Position numbers and translations under genes: made by a program. From the NCBI GenBank assembly GCA_028673005.1, contig CM054113.1:211659504-211723503 (forward strand): DNA of 64,000 nt, given 5' to 3'. The notes under the pieces are model-generated. The model was not told the DNA's origin. It did not search any database and saw only the letters and a list, made by a program, of their open reading frames with translations. Positions 1 through 11,500 of the stretch are shown here, in pieces (position 1 is the first letter of the stretch; each line of letters begins with the position of its first letter). Origin of the DNA: Tanypteryx hageni (taxonomy: Eukaryota; Arthropoda; Insecta; Odonata; Petaluridae).

Positions 1-222
1 TAAATGTAGTAAAATTATTTCCAATGTAGAGTCCTGATATTGACTCAGATGTTTTTGACGAATTATCTCATTTAAAAGAAATGGTGCCATCATTAAAAAA
101 ATCTAATGTGGCCATCACATGACTTTCTCCATATTTGTAATATTTTTAAAAAAATCTGATGTGGCCACCATACCTGTAATATTTCTAAAACTCCCAAGTA
201 GCTCAATAACTTTGGCTAAGAT

Positions 223-387
223 TAATAAAGGTGAAAGACTCCTTTAGCCAACTGCCATGTTGGCCAGTTGGCTCCCAGTCACTGTTGAAACAGGTTTTAC
301 CGCTGACGATGCCCACTTTGTGGGCGAAATGCATTGGGTTTTGTAACCCTCTAATTGTTTGGCTAAAGGAGTATTTCACCTTTATTA
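223..387. repeat. Short inverted-repeat (MITE-like) element
   Basis: Arms 223-251 and 359-387 (29 bp) are reverse complements with one mismatch, separated by about 107 bp. The spacer holds a small GCCCAC...GTGGGC hairpin near 311-325. There is no coding capacity. The superfamily is not assignable because no clear target-site duplication is visible. Confidence 0.6.
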
Positions 388-604
388 GGTTACAGGATAA
401 TAAATATTTTAAGGAACTGCGAGAAAAATTTAAAGACTTTAGAAAGAACAGAAATAAACTCAAACCGAACAAACATTGCAGAAAATTAAATTCACTACAA
501 CTTTCATTGCAGCACTTTTTTACATTTATCAAATATTAATGCAAATATTTGAAAAAAATCAGATAACTTTCCCCATACCTGTAATATTTCTAAAATAACC
601 AAAT

Positions 605-700
605 AGGTTAAATGATAATAAATATTTTAAGGAACTACGAGAAAAATTCAATAGGTTAAATGATAATAAATATTTTAAGGAACTGCGAGAAAAATTCAGA
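605..700. repeat. 48-bp unit repeated twice in tandem
   Basis: The units 605-652 and 653-700 are nearly identical. A diverged third copy of the core lies at about 397-433. The surrounding blocks (about 120-540 and 540-770) also share shorter stretches, so the whole 0.1-0.8 kb region looks like a partly duplicated low-complexity repeat. Confidence 0.7.
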
Positions 701-1363
701 CTTAATAAAGAACTGAAATAAACTCAAACCGTAGCCTTCTGATACTGGATATTGCCAGGAAGCCCCAACAATCCAAATATAATAAAATCCCAGGTTCGTT
801 CTTTCGTCCGTTCGTGCGTAACTGGTGGTAAAAATACGAATTAAAAGACGAATAATTTGATCAAATATGTACATATAACAATGACATTTGGCGAAAATGG
901 TCTGCTCATAAGTAAAAATGCTCTGACGAAGAAAAATTTACGAAAAACGTCCAGAGTTCGAGTCCATGGCTGGTGATACATTCCCCATAACATAACCCTT
1001 AGAAATCGATTTTTCGACCTGCAGGCTTTTTTTCTTTTGCAAAATTAAATTAGAAGTAATTGACCTACGATCTTCGGATAAAAGCCGTTTGAAAGGAAAA
1101 TAACGAAGATTCTTATTCTTATCCTCCATTTTCGCTTTCAATTCGAAATCGCTCGAACTTTGCATAAAAATTCAAAATTTCATGAAAATATTGCGTTTTT
1201 TGTGGAAGGTTCCCATGACGACAGAACAGGTTGTTGAACTCGAGATCCTCATTACTGTATGCTTTCTTATACGGGTGTTTCACGACCGGTCTGCCATACA
1301 GAAAGCAAATAAGTGACAAGAATAAACACCCGCTTCCGGTTGAGCGATTTTTACCAAAAACTA

Positions 1364-2937
1364 GGGATGTGTGAACATCAAATTTTCAACTCGAGTCGAA
1401 CATTGTTGAAAAATTCGAGTTTCGAGTCGAGTTCCAGTCATATGTTTAAAGGTATATTTAATGATTTTGTTAGGTAGAATAAAAGTGCTTGAAATGCCTT
1501 TTTAACTCAATATTAATTATTCTTAATTTTTATCGATTCGTAACAAAGAATACAAAACCTAGAATTGAAAAATTAAGCCAGATGGATCAAAGAGTTTAAA
1601 AAATCTATTTCTACAATATGAAGAAGATCGCAGGTTTAGATTTTATTAATTATACTTAAAAAGCATTTTTTTATTTCTATATTTTGTTACTAATGAAATA
1701 AATAAAAGTAGTGATAAAATTTACAGGTTAATACATATTTCATCAAAGAAATATTAAACTAGAGATTGAAGCGGAAAAAGAAGAAAACAAAAATTATGCT
1801 CAACATTTTTTTACTATAAAAATATTTTTGAAACATATTGATAAAACTGTTGTATGATTTTATTTGCATTAATATATACAAGATGGAAAAGTATACTCCA
1901 TAAATGGAATACACGGAGATTTCAAAGGCGTTCTTTATAGGAAATATGTACGTACAAAACAGCATCGAAAGATTCTTGAATTTTTATACCCGAAATTAAA
2001 GTCGTAATAATATGGTCTGTTTTACGGAAAATGTTGTCCTCTATTCGAATATTCATTTAAATATATAATTTACAGATCATATAAGAGCTAGGAAGAGAAA
2101 AAGATGGTATTTAATTGTTGCTTGCAGAGAGAACCGTCTTAGCGATTGATGTAAACAAAACGTGATACGTGAAAGAAAGTAGACTAAGGCGAAAAATTGA
2201 GAATCTATAACAAACTGCTAAACCGTACGAAACTACGGTTTAGGAGTTTGTTATAAATTCTCAATATATTCGACGTTTTGTTCGGGATTTTCTTGAATTA
2301 TTATCTCTGAAACTATAATTAGTAATTATGTGGTCTCGCGGTCTTCATTGTGGTAAATGAAGTGCTCTATCCGAATATTTTAAAAATCTATACCTTATAG
2401 ATCATATAAGAGCTAGGGAGAGAAAGTTATTAATTTTTAATTGTTGTTTGCTGAGAGAACGGTCTTAGCGATCGATGTAAACAAAATATGCGATATTTTG
2501 CAAAACATCGCGCGGTATTGTAGTTATGGTTGGAGTTTTAATATCCATTTATATTTATTTTTATTAAAAACTCATAATTCGTATTTTCGTAATGTACGTA
2601 TTTAAATTTCATCAAGTAAGCCCGGCAGAATCGGTATAATCGACGAAACCGATCTCAGGCTCGGAAAAATAAATACTCCGGCCCCTTGATAGAAAAAAAT
2701 TTTAAGCCACTGATCTAAATCAACCAATGATAAAAGATTAAATTTGAATGCAACATCAATAGTTGTAACTTAATAAATCTTCTGAAATAATTTTTAACGA
2801 TCATGTAGGCATATTTTTTTTAAATACCACAATTTTTGACAGTTGGAAATTTTCGAACTTTTATTTTAGTCCGAACCGAGTCGACTTTTATTTTAAAACT
2901 CGACTCGGTTCGAAATTTCGAACAGTTCGCACATCTC
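1364..2937. mobile_element. TA-flanked non-autonomous DNA transposon (1.57 kb)
   Basis: The ends are inverted: GGGATGTGTGAAC at 1364 and the reverse complement of GAGATGTGCGAAC at 2937, each bordered by TA (1362-1363 and 2938-2939). TA duplication fits a Tc1/mariner-type or related superfamily. No transposase is visible. Inside are a direct duplication of about 90 bp (2070-2160 and 2396-2488) and a hairpin with 31-bp arms (2197-2227 and 2234-2264; 2 mismatches, 6-nt loop). Confidence 0.55.
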
Positions 2938-3705
2938 TACCATAAACTAATCAACTCCTTTGCTTTTAACAAAAATGTCAAATATAAAATTTTGCGTTGA
3001 CCTGATTAATAGTTTTTGAGTTCGAGCACCCAGAAAAAAACTAACATACACATAGACATAATCGAGAAAATGGTTAAAACGTGTTCAGGGGACCTCAAAA
3101 CGTGTATCACCTACTTATTATTAATAATATAATTTGCCAAAAGGGACTGGATGTAAAGTCATACATCCTACATACGTTTCCCTTCACTCTCCATTTTAAC
3201 TATACCAAAGTGTAAGTTAGAATCATAGAAATTATTTAGTGGTACCCGCAAAAACTTTTGCGAAGTCAGGCAGAAATCTTCATGATTAAAATCATCATCG
3301 TTAAAATTTTCCCACAGCCCACACGCAGTTTACTGAATCTTCAATGATTAACGTTGCAACGTTGTTTGACATTGATAAAACTATAATTTCGATACTTCAT
3401 AAAAAGCGCGAAGCAAATAACGCAATTCTTATGTCTATTTGAAGGCTTAATAGACGGGGGCAACAACACCAGGAAAGAGTACGAAAAAGCCATAGAATTT
3501 CGAAAAGAAACGCGTTTCTGACAAATTCTTCCGTGTAACGTCTAAACATCGCATGAATAAAATATTTTATAGTTTTAGCTGTCGAATAAAGTAAAAACAG
3601 AGAAATTCGGTCGCCTATTTACGTATTTTAATGAATAAAGGATATACGTAAACCTTGCACCTTGAAAAATCGAAACTCCTGCGTAAAAATATAGGAAAAT
3701 GTAAT

Positions 3706-3776
3706 CGTCTCCCGGAGTCGAATCCGGGACACTATGTAAACGAAAATAGTTTTCCCGGGGTCTCCTAGTTGGCCGA
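3706..3776 (-). repeat. Possible tRNA-like (SINE) fragment
   Basis: Read on the minus strand, GGATTCGACTCC near 3712-3725 resembles a pol III B box inside a short stem, and GGCCAACTAGG near 3765-3773 loosely resembles an A box at plausible spacing. A (GGAC)n microsatellite follows at about 3834-3852. The sequence does not fold as a full tRNA by eye, so a decayed SINE is the best guess. Confidence 0.3.
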
Positions 3777-4390
3777 AACAAAATGGCGTTTACAGCATTT
3801 CTCTCTGACAAACTGTTCAAGAGATAAAAGGGGGGACGGACGGACGGACAGACATTGAGAATTAATACGATATATAATGATTGTCAAAAATTATAAATAT
3901 GTAATAATACAAACATTGTCAATTTTCAATATTTATGTATATTACATGGAATTTTCTTGTATGTTTTACTTTATAAATAAATCTTAATACATTTTTCATT
4001 ATTTGTTTTTAAAAAGACGATGAATTTGATCTCATCTCTGTTATTTAAGTATCTCTTTTAAATAAAGTATTTTTCTGTAAATAAAAACGCATTTTTAGCA
4101 GAATTACTGTACTGTACTGATTTTTTAATAAATTTTCACCTCACAAGCCAGGTATGTACTGATTTTTTAGAAATTTTCGTCTGGCAAGCCTAGTCACGAA
4201 TGATATTGATAATAAGTAGTTCTGGAAAGAACTAATCCGCCTACTTTCCTTTCAATACAATTTTATTATATAAACACCTTCTAAATTAACACATTTTCGA
4301 GTTAGTAGTAGCAGTAATTATTATTTTTAGGTGCATCGACGGCTAAGGTCATTTCACACCGTTGAATATTCTAGTCGGGAAAAAAATCCA

Positions 4391-4550
4391 AAAACAAAAT
4401 TCTCTCACCAAAGATCCCGTAAGAATTACACAAGAAGAAACGTGGTTTTTTAAAATAAGGGCAAACCAACCAAGAGATACGTTAAGGAAACCAATTCAAG
4501 ACCAACAAAAACAAAATTCTCTCACCAAAGATGCCGTAAGAATTGCACAA
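4391..4550. repeat. Two direct repeats, 117 bp apart
   Basis: About 43 bp at 4391-4433 recurs at 4508-4550 with two or three substitutions. No gene or known element is recognised around it. Confidence 0.6.
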
Positions 4551-4945
4551 TAAGAAGTGCCGTTTTGTTTACAGAGTTGGTATGGCTACTGACAACAATA
4601 TGTACTATTCATATTTTTCGCCGCGATTCCGATAGGTATGAATCGACCTAAGGATCGATTTAAACAATTTAAATAGAGAGTCGAGCAACTTTTCGAGTTC
4701 AATTAAAATTTATATCCTAAAATTTATTTTTTAATTTTGAGTGCATTTAAGTTTGATAGGAAAAGGTTTTTAAAGTAGAAAAATCCTATTTTTAATGAAT
4801 TTTATTTCAAATTTTTATTTTAGATGCGCTGTTTGCTGGCACTGACTTCACTAATCTAGCAAGGGGACTGCATGCTGCCCGAATAATGATCTCCGCCATT
4901 GACTATTTGATTAAATGAATTCTTATTTAAGTAATCGCCTAACCA

Positions 4946-5392
4946 GGGGCGGATATAGGGACAGGCGATCTAGGCAACCGCCTAAGGCCACGCACCTCTG
5001 GGGCCATAGAGCCTAAAGTCGCGAGAGAGTATTAACAGATTCAGCAGCTTATTGCGAAAGAGAAAAGATGTATATATTGAGTGTAAAAAGTCTAAAAACA
5101 AAGAAGCGGTCATATAGCCTAAATCAGGACGAAGATTTGGCGAAGACGTCTTACCCGACGGGTATCATTGGGAAAATAATTATTACTAAGGGTTAGACTC
5201 TAAGAATTTTGAGCTGCAATCTAAATCGATCTCATAAGGCCCACACACTATATTTTAAATATACATGCAATTAAATTATTAAGAATTTCATAGCCTATTA
5301 TCCCTCATCAAATTTAACCGTTTCAGAATTTCGAGTCGCAGGCGCCGCAAACTACTATCGCCTAGGGGCCTCCTAAATCTGCGTCTGCACCT
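4946..5392. mobile_element. Probable decayed hAT-like MITE
   Basis: The left end AGGGGCGGATATAGG and the right-end reverse complement AGGTGCAGACGCAGATTTAGG are imperfectly inverted, and both run into a CGCCTAGG-type stretch. GC content is above the surroundings. The borders and the target duplication are unclear. Confidence 0.35.
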
Positions 5393-5591
5393 AACAAATA
5401 AACTTTCAAGGTATGGGATTCCAGATGATACGTTTTCTCTACGAGCAAAATACAATATTGGAGACTGAGGAAATTTCAAAATGCCCGCTGCCTGTAATAA
5501 CAGTAAAGAAACGAAATCAGATGTCATTCACCGGCCATTACAATATTTTGTTTATCTCCTACAAGATGTAGTGATATTTTCGATTGTAAAT

Positions 5592-5615
5592 ATGTCCGCT
5601 CGGCCTACGCCATAG
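5592..5615 (+). promoter_or_regulatory. Upstream ORF ending one base before the GNPTAB start
   Basis: An ATG at 5592 opens a 7-codon frame (MSARPTP) whose TAG is 5613-5615. The GNPTAB ATG is 5617-5619. A second, minimal ATG-TAG unit sits at 5566-5571. If the transcript starts upstream of these, they would act as uORFs that limit initiation on the main frame. The transcription start is not visible, so their inclusion in the mRNA is unproven. Confidence 0.35.
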
Positions 5616-5616
5616 A

Positions 5617-8528
5617 ATGTTCTCTTCCGCAAGCACTTGGAAAATTTTACAGAAACAAACATACGATGTTTTATCTCATAAGTGCTCCTTCTTGATTCTA
5701 TGTATAGCATTTACGACTATTCTTGTATCGGCATTCCATTTTGGAGAGGTAATAACTTTTTAGCATCTTAAAAAATCTGTGTAGTTCTGTTAGTAAGGAT
5801 GTCGATTGATGTAACTTTGGTATAAAAATTTTACGGAGAACTTTTGCTTAAGTGTTTGTTTACCCTTTCCAGACATGGCTCACTTGGAGTCGAAAAAAGT
5901 ACGATTCTTTTTTCTCGGCGTTCAGTGAAAATATCGTCGGGAAATCCTTACAGAATGAGTATGATAGAATATTAGCGTAAAATAAGGTTATTATTTAAGT
6001 TACGATGCAATTGATGCAAAGCGACGCCTCCTTTTTCTTAGGCTCTGCCATCACGTTCCTATAGATATCGTATACACTTGGGTAAATGGTAGCGATCCGG
6101 AACTGTTAAAAGATCTAATGAAATTACGATTGGAAGGAAAAAATTCTGAAGGATTGCCATCAAGCCTTAATGCCAGAGAAGATGTCACTTCTAAAAACAG
6201 ATGCGGCTTTCAGCAATGCATTCCATCACGTCATATTGCACTGAAGTGAGTGGTTGAATTTCTTAAACCCTATCAAATTATGACGACGAATATATGGATT
6301 GTTTTTAATACGAAGATGAATTTTAACTCGTTCAGACTTCACTCTTTTAGCGATAGTCCTCGGCATCGATAAAGTGATGAGATTACTCTTAGTATTGCTT
6401 AAACTTTTGCTTCCTCCTTGAGTAAGTCTTTCAGTAAATTTAATATAAGTATATTGTTAGGTTATGAAAACATGTTTTTTAAAATGAGAAATTGCTATAA
6501 GTACGAGTTAAAATGTATGAAATATTACTCACTCTCATGCTTTCTTCTCCTCAAAGGTGTCAACTTCCCCGGCATGCATCTCTCATTAGTATACGCTCTT
6601 CACATGCCTCCTTAGCAAGTGTCACAGAAGTTAGAATCCTTGACACCGTAGAAAAAAGTCAGTCCCACTGGACCTTGATTTCCTTTCCATCAGAGGAAGC
6701 TGTTCTTTCAGCTCTAATTTCTCTAACCCAAAGCAGTCCCTGGTCAAGTCAAAATTGTTCTGCTCATCATGCATACTGGACTGTTGGTTTGTATTTATTT
6801 TGTACAGATTCTTCTGTATCCACTAAAAATATCTTGATTACTATCATTAATAAAAAGAAGGCATAAAATTGATAGAGTGAAATTTATCTTGCTAGATATT
6901 TTATTACAGTATAGTATTTATATTGTCAAATAAATTGTACTTTACTTAAAATCAGTATGATAATAATTTGGTAATAATAATAGAACAATTAGGTATAAAC
7001 AATTATTAAATGTTTACAGGTAAATCCTTTGCTGTTGTCTATATCAGCATTTAGGCTACATATTACAGTAAAACCTCTTTAATCTGGCATCCTTTGTACT
7101 AGGTAGTTGCAGGTTTTTGGAATTTCCCAGATTTAAGAAAATTACACGGACTGAATTGGTTAACTTTGGAAATATTGTACTCATTTCTTATGTATCAAAT
7201 GCAGTAGAGAATATTGACAAAGGAAAGATAAAATACTAAATAAGAAATAAAGAGTGCAATAGATGTTTCATTTGCTGCACTTGTAAAATTATTCTTTTTT
7301 CCAATTGGCAAGTCATGCGCAGAATGATTTGTAAACTTTACAGTTGAGTAGATGGAGTATTGTGGCACTTTGATTGTTTTAAGATTAAGAGTTAGAAGGT
7401 ACAGAATTTTTTTAGCGAGGAAGATGACTATAATGAGAAGACATTAACGTCGTCATACTTTTAAAATAAAGGATGAACTAATACTTGGAGTGCCAGATTT
7501 GACAGGTTATACATTTCATTCTGATATGAATCTTATTAGAATAAATTATTGGTAAATTGCCACAGAGGACTACTTTATAGAAGCACAAATCTGCTTTATT
7601 TAACCAATTTATGGTTATAGAAATAATCTTGTTAATCTATCTATGAGATGAAAAATAGTTTTTTCAATGATGTAAACATTTTTAAAAATCCATTTAGTTG
7701 TAATACTTTAAAATAGTGTGAAATTTTATTTAATTATAGTGTCCTTCATAAATGAAATAAGTTTTAATTTTGTTTGTGATTACAGAGGAGAGGGCACCTT
7801 TTTCATATATTATGCCTAGAACAGTTCTGGTCAGCAGCCTTCCCAGCACCACAAGTCTTTCTCATCTTGTATCGTCACCTCTGGGTGCATATGTAGCAAT
7901 TGATCATATTCTGCTTTACTCTGAGGAAGGCATGGCAATAATAACACTTCCATCTACTGGTATTATGAATGACGTACTTAAGGTAATTAGTTTGTCCTGT
8001 AAAATAAGAACTAATGAGAAAATTCAAAAGTGCGTCTGAAATGCATTATAGTACACCTATAAGTGTTTATTTTATTGTTTATCTTAATAAACTAAGATAT
8101 ATACCTACATATCTCTCTCTGTGAAACACAGAATTTTGGAAAATGATAACTATTCATACTTGAACATATTTGCCAATTAATCACTTTAATTTATTAGATA
8201 AATTATGCTCTTATTTCTGTTAAATGTAGAATTTCTTCTAGTTTTCAAACAATTCATTTTTAGATTTAAGCAATCAAGAGTGAAATTCGTCATGTTTTGA
8301 CTGGATTTTTCAAAATATATATCACTAATTATTCTTATAATAATATTAATAAATATCTGTATGAAGGTTTATTCTCATGTAATCATCACTCTGTTTTTTC
8401 ATTAGTTAACTGGAAATTTAACTATTCTTGGTAAAGTGGCAAAAGTTCATCGAGCTTCCCTCATACTAGAGCTTCCAAGCACAGAGAATCTAGGGGACTT
8501 TTCTCCATCTCGTTTTGATGATAAAGAG
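5617..8528 (+). CDS. Gnptab: GNPTAB exons 1-6: signal anchor, Stealth CR1 and spacer
   Basis: Exon 1 encodes a 22-residue tail with [11 protein letters not shown], very like the vertebrate cytosolic tail, then the hydrophobic anchor [18 protein letters not shown]. Exons 2-3 carry [20 protein letters not shown] and the Stealth CR1 motif [14 protein letters not shown] (about residues 78-91). Exons 3-6 encode the less conserved 'spacer 1', with [11 protein letters not shown] at about the place where the human protein has a short conserved beta strand, and end with SRFDDKE, matching the human SRFEDNE before CR2. Introns 1-5 are short, except intron 4 (6787-7785), which holds a Tigger-like repeat. 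Confidence 0.95.
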
Positions 8529-11500
8529 GTAATATTTTAACGAAGTCATAGTTTTATTTATATTAATCTTGTATATTTTACTTTGTTGGTTTTAGTTCTC
8601 CAAAATTCAGTACAATAAATATACTAATAGTTAACTATGAGTGGCTGTTGTAATGATCAACATATGTCATCTTAGTTTCTCTTTCAAAAATAAAATACTA
8701 CTCTATCAGCCAAAGTCTGACTTGAGCTCGGACAAAACGGGAGAGAAGCAACGTTTTAAAATCGCTTGCAAGAAGTCACCAAAGAGATTGGTACAGTAGT
8801 TGCACATGATTTGGCAACATTGCTTTTCAGTGATTGATTGGAATGATTTTTGACAGCTCCAGTGGCGGCTCGTAGCTAAAATTAGTGGGGGTGCTGCTCC
8901 AGAAAATTTTTAGCCTTTGTTTTAAAATTGTGTAAAAGGAAAAAAACATGTATAAAAAGAAAATTTATTCAGGAACTTGATAAAATCTTAACAAAAAAAA
9001 ACAAAAAATTTTTTACTTACTTTTACTTAAATTCTTACAGTTCAAGCTTGATCTATTCATTTAAAAATGAAATCCATAAAAGAACCGAAAAAAAATGAAT
9101 CAAATAGAATAGCTGGAAGCAGAATAATAATCTAATTCTACACTCTTCTACACTTTATCACATTCAAGAATATGGTACACGGTTTTTAAGCACAACACAC
9201 GCTGAGTAAAAAAAAACTTCCTTCCACCATCACGCCAGAGCCGGCACTGCGAGAGCAACAGTGCTCTCTCTACCTGGCAGTCCCGCCTTCCTCCCCACCC
9301 CCCTCCTATGTGCGCATGCGCACAACAGTCAAACACCACGTCGCTGGCACTGTGAAGCGCACAGTTCCATACAAAGATTTTTGTATCTTTTTCATAAACT
9401 GGGGGATGGCTACTAAAGTACTGACATTAAGCTTAAGGAATATATATTGTACTACAAAAATAAAGAAAGAATTAAAGAAAAAAGGACTCATTATATTAAA
9501 TGTTATCGATAACATCAAGTGGAAATAGGGGGTGCTGCAGTTCCGCAGTGCCTATACACGAGCCGCCACTGGACAGCTCTCTAATTCTTCATGGTTGTCA
9601 AACTCAAGTTAGACTTCTGCTGTAGTCATATTTATTTTATTGCTCATCAATCTTGATTTATCATTCATTTACCTTGATTTTTTTCACTCATGAAAACAGG
9701 TTATCATTTTACTTGAACCCTGATAATTGTCCAAAACAATTCTTAATGTTTAATATTTTGGAAGTCACTTATTTTACATTCTGGGATGGATATTTGTAAA
9801 TGATGAATAACTGCTAAATGCTGTCTGACAGACATGCACATCTTGAAATGTGGTCATTTATATCTTTTTTCCTCAAAGAATATTTTTTATTTATAATATC
9901 AAGATATTTTTTAAGGGGAAAACCTCATAATTGTTGAATTTTAAACATCACTGTTATCCTTCATATTACCTATATATATGGGCAGTGTCCGTTTAATGTA
10001 CAGATTATGTTATTGAAAATCCATACCATATAAACACTTATAAATAGGGATGCATTCCCATACAAGTTCATGAATTTTTTCACTCAAAATTTAGCTGTAA
10101 TATTGTCTCACTGCATTTATAAAGTACCAAACATTAAATTTAAGCATGTTAATAAATTAAAACATAGAAACATAAATACAAATAAATACTCATAAAAACA
10201 ATGTCGTATATGAAATAATTTTTTCTACTTGCTTGCAATAGTTGATGAATTATTATAGGGGAGAAAAAAATTATTGGTAGAAAGGACTGTTAACTGAGGA
10301 TATGGAAAGGGTTTATATGTAGTTTCAGGAGACTTTGGAGTTGATTTGGCAGTTGTTAGGGGGAGTTTTCATTTTTAGATATTTTATCACGTTATAATTA
10401 AACTTTTTTCAAATTGTTTGCAATTTAAAGGACTAGCTGAAATTACCTGGCATTGCTCGGGCTTTTAAGTCAAGACAAAAAATATTGAGTAAGATTTGAG
10501 AATAAAACCAAGTAATGAAACCAGGTTAATTTTTATTGTAATGCTTAATGTTATGCAATATTTCTTGTCTTCCCATCTTTTGCCTAAATAAATAAATTTT
10601 ACCCACATCATACAAATTTGGCGCCTTTGTATTTTTTATCAAATAATCATAATAAACAATCGATGGAATCACTTTTAAAATATAGTTATTTCTCAAATTG
10701 ATTTCCAGTGAAAGGAACTGCATCATATTATGTGTTCATGAATCTCAAAAGCATTAAAACCTTGGGCAGGTATTGCAAGCTCTAGAGATGCAACCGGTGG
10801 AAACATGTTTGAAGATATATTCAAATTTAGCTTAACCCTTTGAGTGCCATGCTGATTTTGGTGGGTATGCCCAAAAGTGCCAGCAATTTTGCATCAATCT
10901 TTAAGAAAAACCACATACATGCATTTATTCATATTCTTGCCTCATTCTTTCAATAATTGCACAAATTATTACAATATTAATTATATTAAGGAAATATTAG
11001 AGTTCATCTTGTGATTTTTTGTTTAAATTTTTTTTTCATTTTTTATAAAAAAAATGAAAAGTCAACTTGACATTAAATAATGTGGCATTTTTTTCTTTTT
11101 GGTATTATATTTAACTTATTTTTATAAAGACAATACATCCAGGTGAAACATTGCAAAAAATATTAAAAAATGAAATTACAGAAAAAAATATTATTTGCAT
11201 AACTCCACTTTTAGCACTTTTTCATCAGTCTCGATGAAAAATCACATAAATGCTATTTATTCATATTTTTACGTGTTTCTTTCAGTAATCACAGAAATGA
11301 TATATAAAACATTACATTCTATAAAACTATATATCCATAATATTTATTTATAAAATTAAAAAATATTTTTCTATGATTTTACATTAGAAAAAAAATCATA
11401 AATACCATGTAAAATCTCAAAATTTTCCTTCTCTAAATAACATTCGTCGTAACTAAATGAGTTTATATAACCAATTCATCATCCTCAATTCTAACAGCGA

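Noticed and set aside
10440..10465. CCTGGCATTGCTCGGG, resembling a widespread insect repeat motif
   Set aside because: Only about 20 bp are recognisable, with no borders, so no element can be called.
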